Shown here piece by piece: positions 21,623 through 29,102 of a stretch of 29,102 nt of DNA. Both the position numbers and the translations under genes were made by a program. A model generated the notes under the pieces. The model searched no databases. It saw only the letters and a list, made by a program, of their open reading frames with translations, and was not told the DNA's origin. Numbering within the stretch: position 1 is the first letter of the stretch; every line of letters starts with the position of its first letter. Source of the DNA: a virus; the IMG/VR virus record IMGVR_UViG_3300009436_000073, positions 1 to 29,102 of that record. One strand, 5' to 3'.

Positions 21623-21673
21623 TTGTTCATTACCTTGTGTTGTTATTGATGAGGCCAACAATATCAACCTAAA

Positions 21674-21718
21674 GTTGTCAAAGCAACTAGATGTAAACAA
21701 AAAAACAACAAAAAGATG
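21674..21718. promoter_or_regulatory. Two GTTG/CAAC dyads before leftward cluster
   Basis: GTTG-TCAAAG-CAAC (21674-21687, with flanking A and T extending the palindrome to AGTTG/CAACT) and CAACAAAAAGATG (21706-21718) lie upstream of the leftward gene at 21622 and the rightward terminase unit. A perfect TTGACA (bottom strand, 21676-21681) overlaps the first dyad. This is the same arrangement as at 7330-7345. Confidence 0.5.
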
Positions 21719-21808
21719 AAATAAATACAAAAGGTAGATAAATCAATAGGTTACACGGACGATCCGGTGGCATAATTGCCGCACATTTACACGCTAAATG
21801 AGGCACAA

Positions 21809-22204
21809 ATGGCGCGATTACCCGTAGACATAGACATTGACCAAGTAAGGCAACTTGCTGCGCAAGGTATGTCTGAGATTCAAATAGCGCAATCGTTAGG
21901 CGTTAGCCCGTCAACTATCGATAGACGCAAGCGTGGCGATCCTGACGGTTTTGGGTGCGCCATTAAAGAGGGGCGTGCGGAAGGCATTAAAGCGGTCACA
22001 TCAAGCTTGTTTCAGGCGGCTACGGACCCAGACCGCCCAAACGTGGCTGCGGCACAGTTCTACCTCAAGAACCGTGACAGGCAGAATTGGAGCGACAGAC
22101 AAGAACATGACGTATCAGGCCACATAAGCCACGACCACGACCACAACGTGCAACGAGCAATGCAGACTCTCATTGACAACGGGGTTGATCCTGCGAGCCT
22201 TTAA
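21809..22204 (+). CDS. terS: Probable terminase small subunit
   Basis: 131 residues from ATG 21809 (GAGG 5 bases upstream); TTG 21776 would add 11. An N-terminal helix-turn-helix (IDQVRQLAAQGMSEIQIAQS, then LGVSPSTIDRRK) would bind the packaging site. The middle helices (EGIKAVTSSLFQAATDPDRP) and AAAQFYLKNRDRQNWSD are typical of small terminase subunits. The C-terminus has a His/Asp-rich stretch HDHDHN. It lies just upstream of the large terminase, after a 327-base gap. The assignment rests on HTH, oligomerisation-like helix and gene order. Confidence 0.82.
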   Translation: MARLPVDIDIDQVRQLAAQGMSEIQIAQSLGVSPSTIDRRKRGDPDGFGCAIKEGRAEGIKAVTSSLFQAATDPDRPNVAAAQFYLKNRDRQNWSDRQEHDVSGHISHDHDHNVQRAMQTLIDNGVDPASL

Positions 22205-22544
22205 CGTTGTGTTGGATGCGGCATCAACCGCAACGGTCAGCGGGGCAGGGGTTTGCGCCGTGATTGGTGCAGCTATCGGCGCATCGGTGCCCTTAGATGG
22301 GTGTATCGGCACCCTTACACGCCTTAGCGCCTTAAGGGAATCACATAGCGCGGGCACCCATCTACCCTTGCGCACCATTGCAGAAACGTTAGTCGTCGGC
22401 ACCCCTGCATCACTTTGCGGCGTTGCTAAGTCGTTAGACGGCGTAGCTAAGTCGTTAGGCTTCGCAAAAATGGGACTCCGGCAGGGGCGGGTACGGGGCC
22501 ATATGCTGAGATACATACTTGGGGCGGTTTTATGGCGGAAGTGA
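22173..22544 (+). CDS. Doubtful ORF between terS and terL
   Basis: A frame open from TTG 22173 (inside terS) to 22544 (13 bases into terL), 123 codons, is the only long top-strand frame over the 327-base gap 22205-22531. There is no ATG start or ribosome site. The product is Ala/Gly/Val/Leu-rich with one hydrophobic region (AGVCAVIGAAIGASVPL) and an in-frame duplication GVAKSLD-GVAKSLG. The DNA also carries inverted repeats TAGATGGGTG (22294-22303) with CACCCATCTA (22355-22364) and GGTGCC with GGCACC (22286-22313). It may be non-coding, for example a packaging site or structured RNA. Confidence 0.25.
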   Translation: MTTGLILRAFNVVLDAASTATVSGAGVCAVIGAAIGASVPLDGCIGTLTRLSALRESHSAGTHLPLRTIAETLVVGTPASLCGVAKSLDGVAKSLGFAKMGLRQGRVRGHMLRYILGAVLWRK

Positions 22545-24022
22545 CTTCGCAAAAAGAGGGTTCGCAAAAAGGGACTCCAGTATTAACAGAGGCCCAGCAA
22601 GAGAAAGCGGAAGAACTGGCGCAAGCGATTGAACTGGTAAAACAGCACAGGCGCGAGAACCGCATGTCGTTTTTCAAACCGTACCCGTGGCAAGCTGATT
22701 TCTACAAATCCGGTAAAACGAACAAGCAGCGTCTTCTCATGGCTGCAAACCGTGTCGGCAAAACTGCGTCTATGGCTTTAGAGGTAGCGTTCCATCTGAC
22801 AGGTGAATATCCAGAGTGGTGGGAAGGCGTTCAATTCAATCGGCCTGTGAACCTTTGGTGCCTTGGGGTGTCCGGTGAGCAGTTACGCGATGTGTTGGTC
22901 AAAGAACTTTTCGGTGCCTACCTTGGTGACGGCAAGTTTGATGGCTCTGGATTGATTCCGCAAAAACTGGTGTATCAAGTTACCCCCGCAATGGGAACGC
23001 CACGGTTGCCCAGGGACGTTGCAGTGCGACATGCCAGAGGCAACACAAGCACGGTCAGCTTCAAAAGTTACACGCAGGGGCAACACGTTTTGATGGGGTC
23101 GAGCCAAGACTTTATCTGGATCGACGAGGAACCTGTTGACCCCACCATCTACCCACAATGTTTAACCCGTACAGCCACTGGCAACGATGGCAAGGGTGGG
23201 TATGTTGTTATGACGTTCACTCCAGAAAATGGTGTGACTGAGTTGGTGTCCCAGTTCATGGACAACCGAGCTAAGGGGCAGCATCTGGCAAACGCCACAT
23301 GGGAGGATGCAACGCACTTAGATAAGGATACGAAGGAACAGTTGCTTGCTGCAATTCCTGAATATCAGAGGGATATGCGGAGTAAGGGCATACCCGTTTT
23401 GGGCGAAGGCATGGTGTTCCCGATAGCGGAAGAGGCTGTGAAGTGCGAACCGTTTGAGATACCGCCTCATTATAAAAAACTGGCTGCAATTGACTTCGGT
23501 ATCACGCACCCAACCACCGTTGTTTGGACTGCCTATAACGCGGATACGGATACGATATACGTTTATGACGTTTACAAGAAAGCCGATGAGGTTCCAGCGA
23601 TACATGCAGCGGTAATCAAGTCCAGAGGCAAAGATATTCCAGTTATCTACCCCCACGATGGCGATTCGACGGAGAAGGGCAGCGGCAAGACCTTGGCTGA
23701 AATGTATTTAGAAGCTGGAGTGCTGATGATCGGCAAATTTAGCAATCCAGACGGCACAAACTACGTCGAACCCGCGCTTATGGAAATGTTAGAACGTTTT
23801 CGCACAGGCCGATTGAAGGTTTTCAATAACTTGTTACCTTGGTTTGAAGAATTTAGAAGGTATCACCGCAAAAAAGGCAAGATTCACAAAGAGTTTGATG
23901 ACCTTATGGACGCGACACGCTATTCGGCAATAAGCGTGACCCGTTTTGGTCAAAATCGAGCAGAGCGTGAGAATGTCGGCACACGAACAGGAGCTTATAC
24001 AAGCCATGATTACGACTATTGA
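22532..24022 (+). CDS. terL: Terminase large subunit
   Basis: 496 residues, normal length. The ATPase domain has a Walker A-like AANRVGKT (residues 71-78) and a Walker B FIWIDEEP (194-201). The RNase H-like nuclease domain follows, with LAAIDFGITHP (D321), HDGDSTEKGS (about 376) and FDDLMDATRYS near the C-terminus providing the acidic metal ligands. It pumps DNA into the prohead and cuts it. The N-terminus holds a duplicated SQK-x-G unit (SQKEGSQKGTPV), reflected in repeated DNA TTCGCAAAAA at 22461, 22546 and 22561. The stop lies inside the next gene. Confidence 0.97.
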   Translation: MAEVTSQKEGSQKGTPVLTEAQQEKAEELAQAIELVKQHRRENRMSFFKPYPWQADFYKSGKTNKQRLLMAANRVGKTASMALEVAFHLTGEYPEWWEGVQFNRPVNLWCLGVSGEQLRDVLVKELFGAYLGDGKFDGSGLIPQKLVYQVTPAMGTPRLPRDVAVRHARGNTSTVSFKSYTQGQHVLMGSSQDFIWIDEEPVDPTIYPQCLTRTATGNDGKGGYVVMTFTPENGVTELVSQFMDNRAKGQHLANATWEDATHLDKDTKEQLLAAIPEYQRDMRSKGIPVLGEGMVFPIAEEAVKCEPFEIPPHYKKLAAIDFGITHPTTVVWTAYNADTDTIYVYDVYKKADEVPAIHAAVIKSRGKDIPVIYPHDGDSTEKGSGKTLAEMYLEAGVLMIGKFSNPDGTNYVEPALMEMLERFRTGRLKVFNNLLPWFEEFRRYHRKKGKIHKEFDDLMDATRYSAISVTRFGQNRAERENVGTRTGAYTSHDYDY

Positions 24023-26096
24023 TGAAAACGAACTGCTGAGTACGCTTGAGCAGAATATTGACAGTGCAGACACCTACGCGAACAGCGAGGTTGGTGAGCA
24101 AAGGGATAAAGGTCATCGATACTACTACGGTGAACCTATGGGTAACGAAATCCGTGGTAGGAGCCAGCACGTTTCGATGGATGTGTTCGATGCGGTTGAG
24201 GGCGTAAAAGCTTTATTGTTACAAACCTTTAGTGCAGACAAGAACATCTGCCGCTTTGACGCTCAATCTCCTGAAGATGTCATGGGCGCACGCATGGCTA
24301 CAGCGTGGGTTAATTACAACTTCTTCCGACAAAATGACGGAATGAGAATTCTTTCGTCAGTTATTCACGATGCGCTCATTGCTAAAACTGGGATAGTTAA
24401 AAGGTACTACAAGGACGATTACCGTTACGAAACGATGGAGTTTGAGGGCATCAGCGAGGCTGAGTTCAATGTGATGATGTCCGACCCCTCTATGACACCT
24501 TTGGAAATCGTAGAGGACATGGTTTCTACAGTAGACCAACAAACAGGTGTTGAGTATGCGGAAATGTCTATCTCAGGCACTGCACACAAGCGTATAGACA
24601 CCAGTAAGGTGTGCGTTGAGACGGTAGAGCCAGAAGATTTCTTGATCAGCCCACGGGCCAAGGACATAGAGACAAGCGACTTTTGCAGCCACCGCATGGC
24701 AAGGACTCGCGGTGAGCTTCTAGCGGAAGGGTTTGAACAGTCAATTGTAGATCGTCTTGATGAAGAAGAAATGTTGAAGGAAGACGGCTCGTTAGGGCGG
24801 GACTCTGTAGACAGCTTCCGAAAAGACTCAACGGGCATAAATGACTCTAAGGATAGAGAGTACGTCACGCTGTACGAGTCCTATATTAAGAAGTACGACG
24901 AAGAGATCAACGCCTGTGTCTACTATAAGGTCATACACAGCCGACGAGTAATGTTAGACGTTGAGTTAGTCAGTGAGATGCCATTCCGCAGCTTCTGCCC
25001 ATTTCCGTTACCGCATCGCTTCTACGGCATGAGTCTTGCTGATGTTCTATGCGACTTGCAGAAGACGCAGTCATCGTTGAAGCGAGGCGTGGTCGATCAT
25101 TTGTTCTTAACTACAACAAGCCGTTGGGTAGCCAACTTGTCGTTGGTTAAGAATCCAAGAGACTTGCTGGACAACCGTGTTGGTGCGGTGATTGACGTTA
25201 ACTCACCAAACCCTGAATCCGTGGTTAGACCTCTTCCAACTCCGCAGCTAAACGGAAACGTTTACACAGCTATTGAGAATTTTGAGAAAGAGAAAGAAGC
25301 GCGTTCTGGTTCAAGCCGCATGAGCAGGGGCATGGACTCTACTGCTGTCAGCAAGCAGAACTCAAGTGATCTAATTAACACGTTTATGAACGCCAGTAAT
25401 CGGCGTGTGATGATCATGGCGCGTAACTTGGCTGAGAACTTCCTAAAACCTTTGATGCATGATTTGTACAGGCTTGCGGTTGAGTACGAAAAAGAAGAGA
25501 AGCTGTTACAGCTAGACGGGCAGTTTATTCCGGTAAATCCTGCGTTCCTTGGTGATCGAACTGAGATGACCGTTGCAGTTGCGCTAACACCAGATGAGCA
25601 GGCACAAGAAGCTCAAATGTTGTTGAGCTTGGACACCCAGTTCACACAAAACCCTCAAGATCCAACCCTTGGCGGTTTGTATGGTCAGCAGCAGCGGCAC
25701 GCGATGCTCAGTAGAGCCTTTGACCTATTGAACATTAAAGATGCGGCTGCGTATCTGGCAGATCCAAACTCGCCAGAGTTTCAGCAAATGCAGCAGCAGC
25801 AACAGCAGCAGCAGCAGGAAGAGGCGCAGCGCCAAGAGCAGATGCAGATGGAGCAAGTTGAGTTTCAAGCCGAAATGCTTCAACGGCAGGTTAGCGTTCA
25901 AGAGGGCCAGTTAGAGCTAGACATCTTGAAAGAGCAAAACCGCAGCGTAATAGAACGCGACAAGCAAGAGCACCAAGAAGAGAACGAGGACTCTCGTTTG
26001 CTTATGGATGCAGAAAAGATGAAGCACCAAATGAAAATGGACGAAGCTGAACTGGTTCTTGAAAAGACGCAGAACCGCAACGTGAGTATCGGCTAA
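23973..26096 (+). CDS. P22-like portal protein
   Basis: 707 residues from ATG 23973, overlapping terL by 50 bases; a TTG at 23946 and an ATG at 24006 (AGGAG 12 bases upstream) are alternatives. The body has blocks typical of the P22/SU10-type portal: YYYGEPMGNEIRGRSQHVSM, AWVNYNFFRQNDGMRILSSV, KRYYKDD, PEDFLISPRAKDIETSDFCS and FCPFPLPHRFYGMSLADVLC. The dodecameric ring would sit at the capsid vertex and bind terminase. The C-terminal 130 residues are a Gln-rich coiled coil with a Q9-Q10 run encoded by CAG/CAA repeats (25787-25817). Confidence 0.95.
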   Translation: MSAHEQELIQAMITTIDENELLSTLEQNIDSADTYANSEVGEQRDKGHRYYYGEPMGNEIRGRSQHVSMDVFDAVEGVKALLLQTFSADKNICRFDAQSPEDVMGARMATAWVNYNFFRQNDGMRILSSVIHDALIAKTGIVKRYYKDDYRYETMEFEGISEAEFNVMMSDPSMTPLEIVEDMVSTVDQQTGVEYAEMSISGTAHKRIDTSKVCVETVEPEDFLISPRAKDIETSDFCSHRMARTRGELLAEGFEQSIVDRLDEEEMLKEDGSLGRDSVDSFRKDSTGINDSKDREYVTLYESYIKKYDEEINACVYYKVIHSRRVMLDVELVSEMPFRSFCPFPLPHRFYGMSLADVLCDLQKTQSSLKRGVVDHLFLTTTSRWVANLSLVKNPRDLLDNRVGAVIDVNSPNPESVVRPLPTPQLNGNVYTAIENFEKEKEARSGSSRMSRGMDSTAVSKQNSSDLINTFMNASNRRVMIMARNLAENFLKPLMHDLYRLAVEYEKEEKLLQLDGQFIPVNPAFLGDRTEMTVAVALTPDEQAQEAQMLLSLDTQFTQNPQDPTLGGLYGQQQRHAMLSRAFDLLNIKDAAAYLADPNSPEFQQMQQQQQQQQQEEAQRQEQMQMEQVEFQAEMLQRQVSVQEGQLELDILKEQNRSVIERDKQEHQEENEDSRLLMDAEKMKHQMKMDEAELVLEKTQNRNVSIG

Positions 26097-26332
26097 TGAG
26101 TGACGTTTCACGATTCAACAGCTTTATTAAAAAGGCCGCAGACCAGAAGAAGTCTTCTCACAAAAACGTCAAGCAAGCCTTCAAAGAGTTTTCGGAGTAC
26201 AGGGAGCAGCAGTCTGCTGCGACCCCTCCAGAAAAGAAACCTCGAAAGAGGAAACCTAAGCCAAAGCAACCCGTAAAGGACTTTAATGATGAGCGACCTA
26301 GAAACGATGGAACTGAACGAAATACAAGCTAA
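26096..26332 (+). CDS. Small basic head-cluster protein
   Basis: 78 residues; ATG overlaps the portal stop (TAATG). The N-terminal half is helical (FNSFIKKAADQKKSSHKNVK), the C-terminal half disordered and basic with a Pro/Lys/Arg run (EKKPRKRKPKPKQPVKD). It overlaps the next gene by 47 bases in a different frame. No family is recognised; it may assist head assembly or bind DNA. Confidence 0.7.
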   Translation: MSDVSRFNSFIKKAADQKKSSHKNVKQAFKEFSEYREQQSAATPPEKKPRKRKPKPKQPVKDFNDERPRNDGTERNTS

Positions 26333-26552
26333 AGCAGATCAGGCTCAAAACCTGATGAACTCGCAAGTTTTTAACGAAGCGTTCCAGATGATGAACCAGG
26401 GGATAGTAGACCAAATATTGCAAACTCCGTCTGAAGCACAAGAAGAGCGCGAAAGGCTTTACTCAATGTTTAAGTCGGGGCAGATGTTCGTGCAGCAATT
26501 TGCTCAATTAATCAACAACTTAGAGTTGCGTAAGCAACAAGATGGTGAGTAA
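26286..26552 (+). CDS. Small head-cluster protein (88 aa)
   Basis: Starts at ATG 26286 (or 26289) with AAGGA 5-8 bases upstream. Strongly helical, rich in Gln, Met and Leu (AKADQAQNLMNSQVFNEAFQ and MFVQQFAQLINNLELRKQQD). It lies between the portal and scaffold genes, a place often occupied by small head-assembly factors. No family recognised. The start falls inside the preceding gene. Confidence 0.75.
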   Translation: MMSDLETMELNEIQAKADQAQNLMNSQVFNEAFQMMNQGIVDQILQTPSEAQEERERLYSMFKSGQMFVQQFAQLINNLELRKQQDGE

Positions 26553-26553
26553 A

Positions 26554-27519
26554 ATGGCAGAATTAGAAAACGAATTAGGAGAACAGACCTTAGAGGACTC
26601 TTCTAGTTCAAGCGAGATCGACAGATTAACCGCGCTCTTGGAATCCGAATTGGAACAACCCGAAGGTGAGGAAGAATCCGGTCAAGAGGCTGACGAAGCC
26701 GAAACGGTAGACGCAGAGTTTGAAGAGGCACCAGAAGAAGAAGCCCCTGAAGATGAGGAGGTCGATAACGACCCAACCGATGATTCTGAGGAGGAAAAAT
26801 CTGAAGAGATGAAGTTTGAGGTTGATGGCGAGAGCTTAACAGCCGAAGAACTAAAACTTGGTTACCTGAGACAAAGCGACTACACAAAGAAGACGCAATT
26901 GGTAGCGGAGCAGCGGAAGGCTTTTGAAGCCCAAACCGAGCAGACCGAAGCAACCATGAATGCCCTTCTATCTGCTGCTAACGCTGACATTTCACGCTTT
27001 CAAGGTGTGAATTGGGAAGCTGTAGCCGTAGAAAATCCTGATCAGTATAAGCAAGCTAAAGCTGCCTTTGAGCAAACTCAGTCCACCTACAACTATATAC
27101 AGGCGCAGGCGACTCAGTTTCAGGAACAACAACAGCAACAGAACGAGAAAGCCCACAAAGAAGCTGCGGCTGAAAGTCTGACTGTTTTGAAAACGAATAT
27201 CCCCAACTGGAATAACGATCTGTACTACAAGATCGGGGATTTTGCTCAGAAAGATTTAGGTGTGGCAAGTGAGGAGTTTAATCAAATCACCGATCACCGA
27301 GTCATAACAGCGTTGTGGAAAGCGATGCAATTCGATCAGGCAAAACAGGTTACGGCTAAAAAGAAAATTAAGCCGTCACCAACTAAAACTTTGTCAGGTG
27401 GCAAAGCGGATTCTAGCAAAGCGGTTCAGTCCGAAAGCTCTCGTAAAACGCGAGAACGATTAAGGAAGTCCGGTACGTTAGACGATGCGGCTGCTGCCCT
27501 TTTGAATAGGATTAAATAA
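26554..27519 (+). CDS. Capsid scaffolding protein
   Basis: 321 residues from ATG 26554 (GGTGAG upstream, two bases after the previous stop); ATG 26542 would add four. The N-terminal third is very acidic (EEAPEEEAPEDEEVDND). Residues 90-130 carry LTAEELKLGYLRQSDYTKKT, a block seen in phage scaffolds, followed by a long Gln-rich coiled coil and a basic C-terminal helix region (KKKIKPSP, RKTRERLRKS, DDAAAALLNRIK), as in P22-type scaffolds that bind capsid through a basic C-terminus. Place between portal and capsid genes supports this. Confidence 0.9.
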   Translation: MAELENELGEQTLEDSSSSSEIDRLTALLESELEQPEGEEESGQEADEAETVDAEFEEAPEEEAPEDEEVDNDPTDDSEEEKSEEMKFEVDGESLTAEELKLGYLRQSDYTKKTQLVAEQRKAFEAQTEQTEATMNALLSAANADISRFQGVNWEAVAVENPDQYKQAKAAFEQTQSTYNYIQAQATQFQEQQQQQNEKAHKEAAAESLTVLKTNIPNWNNDLYYKIGDFAQKDLGVASEEFNQITDHRVITALWKAMQFDQAKQVTAKKKIKPSPTKTLSGGKADSSKAVQSESSRKTRERLRKSGTLDDAAAALLNRIK

Positions 27520-27520
27520 A

Positions 27521-28420
27521 ATGCCAACAGTATCAGGCACCCTCAAAACTTTTGATCAGGTCGGAAAGCGCGAAGACGTAGAAGACATCATTTACGATAT
27601 CTCGCCAACAAACACACCAATGCTTTCTAGCATCGGCTCTTCAACTGCGTCAGCTACTCTGCACCAATGGCTCCAAGACGAATTGGCTGCTGTGGCGGTG
27701 AATTCTAAAATCGAAGGTTCCGATGCGGGTACAGCCTCTACGATCACTCAGACCGTAAAGACTGCTAACACGCAAATCTTCGACAAGGTAGTTCAGGTTT
27801 CTGGCACCGCAGAAGCAGTAGGCACCTATGGTCGCACCAGCGATCTAGCATACGCTATTGCTAAAGCCGGTAAGGAAATCAAGCGCGACATCGAGCACAG
27901 CTTCGTAGGCGCTGGACAAGCTGGAACCGCTGGTAACGGCACAACTGCGCGTCAGTTAACTTCTGCTGCGAATCAGATCGCTTCAGCAACGACTAACACC
28001 GCTGGCTCGAACAGAGCACTAAGCGAAGCATTACTGTTAGACGTTTTGCAAAAGTGTTACGAGGAAGGTGGTGAGCCAAATCAGGTTCAAGTAACTCCTT
28101 CGCACTCTGTAACGGTTGCAGGTTTCGCAACAGCGTCAGGCCGTCAGCGTGATTTCGCTACCGGAACCACTCTGGTTAATTCTGTGGATATAATTATAAG
28201 TCCATTCGGCCAGGTATCAGTCGTCCCTAACAGATTCCTCAATGCGAACACCGTGTTGGTTCTGGATACTGAGTATTGGTCACGCGCCGTACTGCGTCCT
28301 ATGCAGACTGTTGTACTGGCTAAAACCGGCGACTCAGATCGAAGACAGATGCTTACCGAACTAACCTTGGTTTGTGAAAACGACAAGGCAAGCGGAAAGA
28401 TCGACGCGCTAACTGCGTAG
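27521..28420 (+). CDS. Major capsid protein, SU10-like (DUF5309)
   Basis: 299 residues. The start MPTVSGTLKTFDQVGKREDV and the next block DIIYDISPTNTPMLSSIG, then QVSGTAEAVGTYGRTSDLAY and AGKEIKRDIEHSFVGAGQAG, are typical of the SU10 major capsid protein family (DUF5309), which has an HK97-like fold. The C-terminal domain has VVPNRFLNANTVLVLDTEYW and AVLRPMQTVVLAKTGDSDRR. It starts one base after the scaffold stop. A strong terminator with a UUCG loop follows, separating it from the tail-completion genes. Confidence 0.96.
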   Translation: MPTVSGTLKTFDQVGKREDVEDIIYDISPTNTPMLSSIGSSTASATLHQWLQDELAAVAVNSKIEGSDAGTASTITQTVKTANTQIFDKVVQVSGTAEAVGTYGRTSDLAYAIAKAGKEIKRDIEHSFVGAGQAGTAGNGTTARQLTSAANQIASATTNTAGSNRALSEALLLDVLQKCYEEGGEPNQVQVTPSHSVTVAGFATASGRQRDFATGTTLVNSVDIIISPFGQVSVVPNRFLNANTVLVLDTEYWSRAVLRPMQTVVLAKTGDSDRRQMLTELTLVCENDKASGKIDALTA

Positions 28421-28448
28421 AGTTTGCTCACTCCTCCCCTGAGCAAGT

Positions 28449-28476
28449 CTCCCCCTTCGGGGGGAGGCACCTTTTT
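28449..28476 (+). terminator. UUCG-loop terminator after the capsid gene
   Basis: CTCCCCC (28449-28455), loop TTCG, GGGGGAG (28460-28466), then GCACC and TTTTT. The UUCG tetraloop with a C-G closing pair makes a very stable hairpin. A second hairpin, GCTCA/TGAGC, lies just before it at about 28426-28444. It would limit transcription past the capsid gene or stabilise its 3' end. Confidence 0.88.
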
Positions 28477-28526
28477 CTGCGCCTTAGAATACAACCTCAA
28501 ATGGTTAAAACTACACAGGGTTAGAT

Positions 28527-28826
28527 ATGTCTGATTTAAAATCCCACATAGTTCACGATGAGATGGAAGATAAGCTGCATGTAGCGCACACGCAGGATGT
28601 CTCACCGATTATTTCTCGAAACATTCGAGATGCAAACGAAGTGGATAAGCACGCTAAGTGGGGGGACACCGCCAGAGTAGCGTCTATACCCGCCGTGGTT
28701 ATCATGGAGTGGATGAAAGAAGGGATCAACATGATGGCTCCGACTTACGAAGACCAGCAAAAAATTAAGAAAAAGCTTAACTCGCCAGAATACGCATATT
28801 TAAGAACTAGAGGCGGAAGGCTATGA
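28527..28826 (+). CDS. Small head-tail cluster protein (99 aa)
   Basis: 99 residues, AGGG 7 bases upstream. It reads MSDLKSHIVHDEMEDKLHVA, then SRNIRDANEVDKHAKWGDTA, ending in NSPEYAYLRTRGGRL. Proteins of this size and start recur just after the capsid gene in SU10-like and marine phages. Function unknown; a head-completion or capsid-accessory role fits the position. It overlaps the adaptor gene by four bases (ATGA). Confidence 0.75.
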   Translation: MSDLKSHIVHDEMEDKLHVAHTQDVSPIISRNIRDANEVDKHAKWGDTARVASIPAVVIMEWMKEGINMMAPTYEDQQKIKKKLNSPEYAYLRTRGGRL

Positions 28827-29102
28827 GCCTCACAACATATGACGGTCTTAAGCTATCCGTAGCGGATTGGCTAAACCGCGAGGATTTATCGTCGGTCATT
28901 CCAGATTTTATCGAGCTTGCGGAGAATAGAATCTTCCATGAGCTTCGAGCACCAGTTAACGAGAAGACGATCCTTCTAACTCTGAGCAACGATGGATACG
29001 CCACTCTGCCCTCTGATTTTCTTGAGGTGAAGGATCTGTTTTGGAACTACAACCCACTAGAACGCATAAGCCTTTCGCAACTCCACAGCTATATTCCGCG
29101 AA
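28823..29102 (+). CDS. Phage adaptor (head-tail connector) protein, 3' partial
   Basis: Begins ATG 28823, overlapping the previous stop, and runs off the window after 93 residues. MSLTTYDGLKLSVADWLNRE, followed by DLSSVIPDFIELAENRIFHE, then LRAPVNEKT and YATLPSDFLEVKDLFWN match the N-terminal half of the adaptor proteins found next to SU10-like capsids. It would form the ring linking portal and tail. The rest of the gene is outside the window. Confidence 0.85.
   Translation, partial: MSLTTYDGLKLSVADWLNREDLSSVIPDFIELAENRIFHELRAPVNEKTILLTLSNDGYATLPSDFLEVKDLFWNYNPLERISLSQLHSYIPR

Noticed and set aside
21623-21730. N-terminal extension of the small leftward gene
   Set aside because: It would translate the dyads and AT-rich control DNA into a Phe/Leu leader; ATG 21622 has an AAGG site.
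22115-22567. Bottom-strand ORF of 150 codons opposite the terS-terL gap
   Set aside because: It is antisense to terS and the terL start, lacks a ribosome site, and contains low-complexity Val and Ala runs; a shadow of the repeats is more likely.

Overview
The window is part of a temperate tailed-phage genome, probably podovirus-like, from a Gram-negative and probably proteobacterial host. Support for this is a complete set of phage functions with no host genes between them: tyrosine integrase, repressor-like and Cro-like regulators, a phage replication module, terminase, a P22-like portal, a scaffold, an SU10-like major capsid protein and an adaptor. A consensus IHF site next to the integrase and GGAG-type ribosome sites fit a proteobacterial host; the exact host cannot be read from the sequence. 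Layout: (1) 1-4972, top strand: the end of the virion operon, with a Gln/Asn-rich protein, three probable internal or ejected virion proteins, a coiled-coil protein with a C-terminal membrane segment, and a tiny Lys-rich protein. (2) 4973-5173: a probable attP region, then the integrase. (3) 12560 down to 6141, bottom strand: DUF2800 nuclease-like protein, DUF2815 single-strand binding protein, family A DNA polymerase split into two frames, VRR-NUC nuclease, SF2 helicase, repressor-like protein, AlpA-like protein and DUF3310 protein. (4) 12561-12674: a divergent control region. (5) 12675-17506, top strand: Cro-like regulator, a small membrane protein, primase-helicase, HNH protein and several small genes, closed by a terminator. 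(6) 17575-18154: a repeat-rich gene-free region with about 15 copies of GGCACRGG around an AT-rich palindrome, a candidate replication origin. (7) 21622 down to 18155, bottom strand: nine small, mostly unknown genes (DUF2786, a DUF7227-like protein, a DnaJ-type zinc protein). (8) 21809-29102, top strand: small and large terminase, portal, two small proteins, scaffold, capsid, a terminator, a small protein and the adaptor, which runs off the end. How the parts work together: polymerase, SSB-like, nuclease and helicase genes are on one arm of the divergent region and the primase-helicase is on the other, so one control region could start both halves of the replisome. A recurrent dyad, CAAC-N5-GTTG or GTTG-N6-CAAC, sits at the starts of five or six transcription units, several times on a perfect TTGACA box, and looks like a regulon of the phage repressor or Cro-like protein. 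Virion genes run straight into attP and int, so this order fits a circular, permuted or concatemeric phage genome better than an integrated prophage. No endolysin or clear holin is visible. The points most worth a second look are the polymerase whose exonuclease motifs are split over two frames, the dyad operator network, the origin-like repeat region whose repeat is also a terminator stem, a shared 19-residue C-terminal signature on two adjacent virion proteins, and a 12-base perfect Shine-Dalgarno sequence with no gene after it. All names come from reading motifs and remembered family features; no database was searched.
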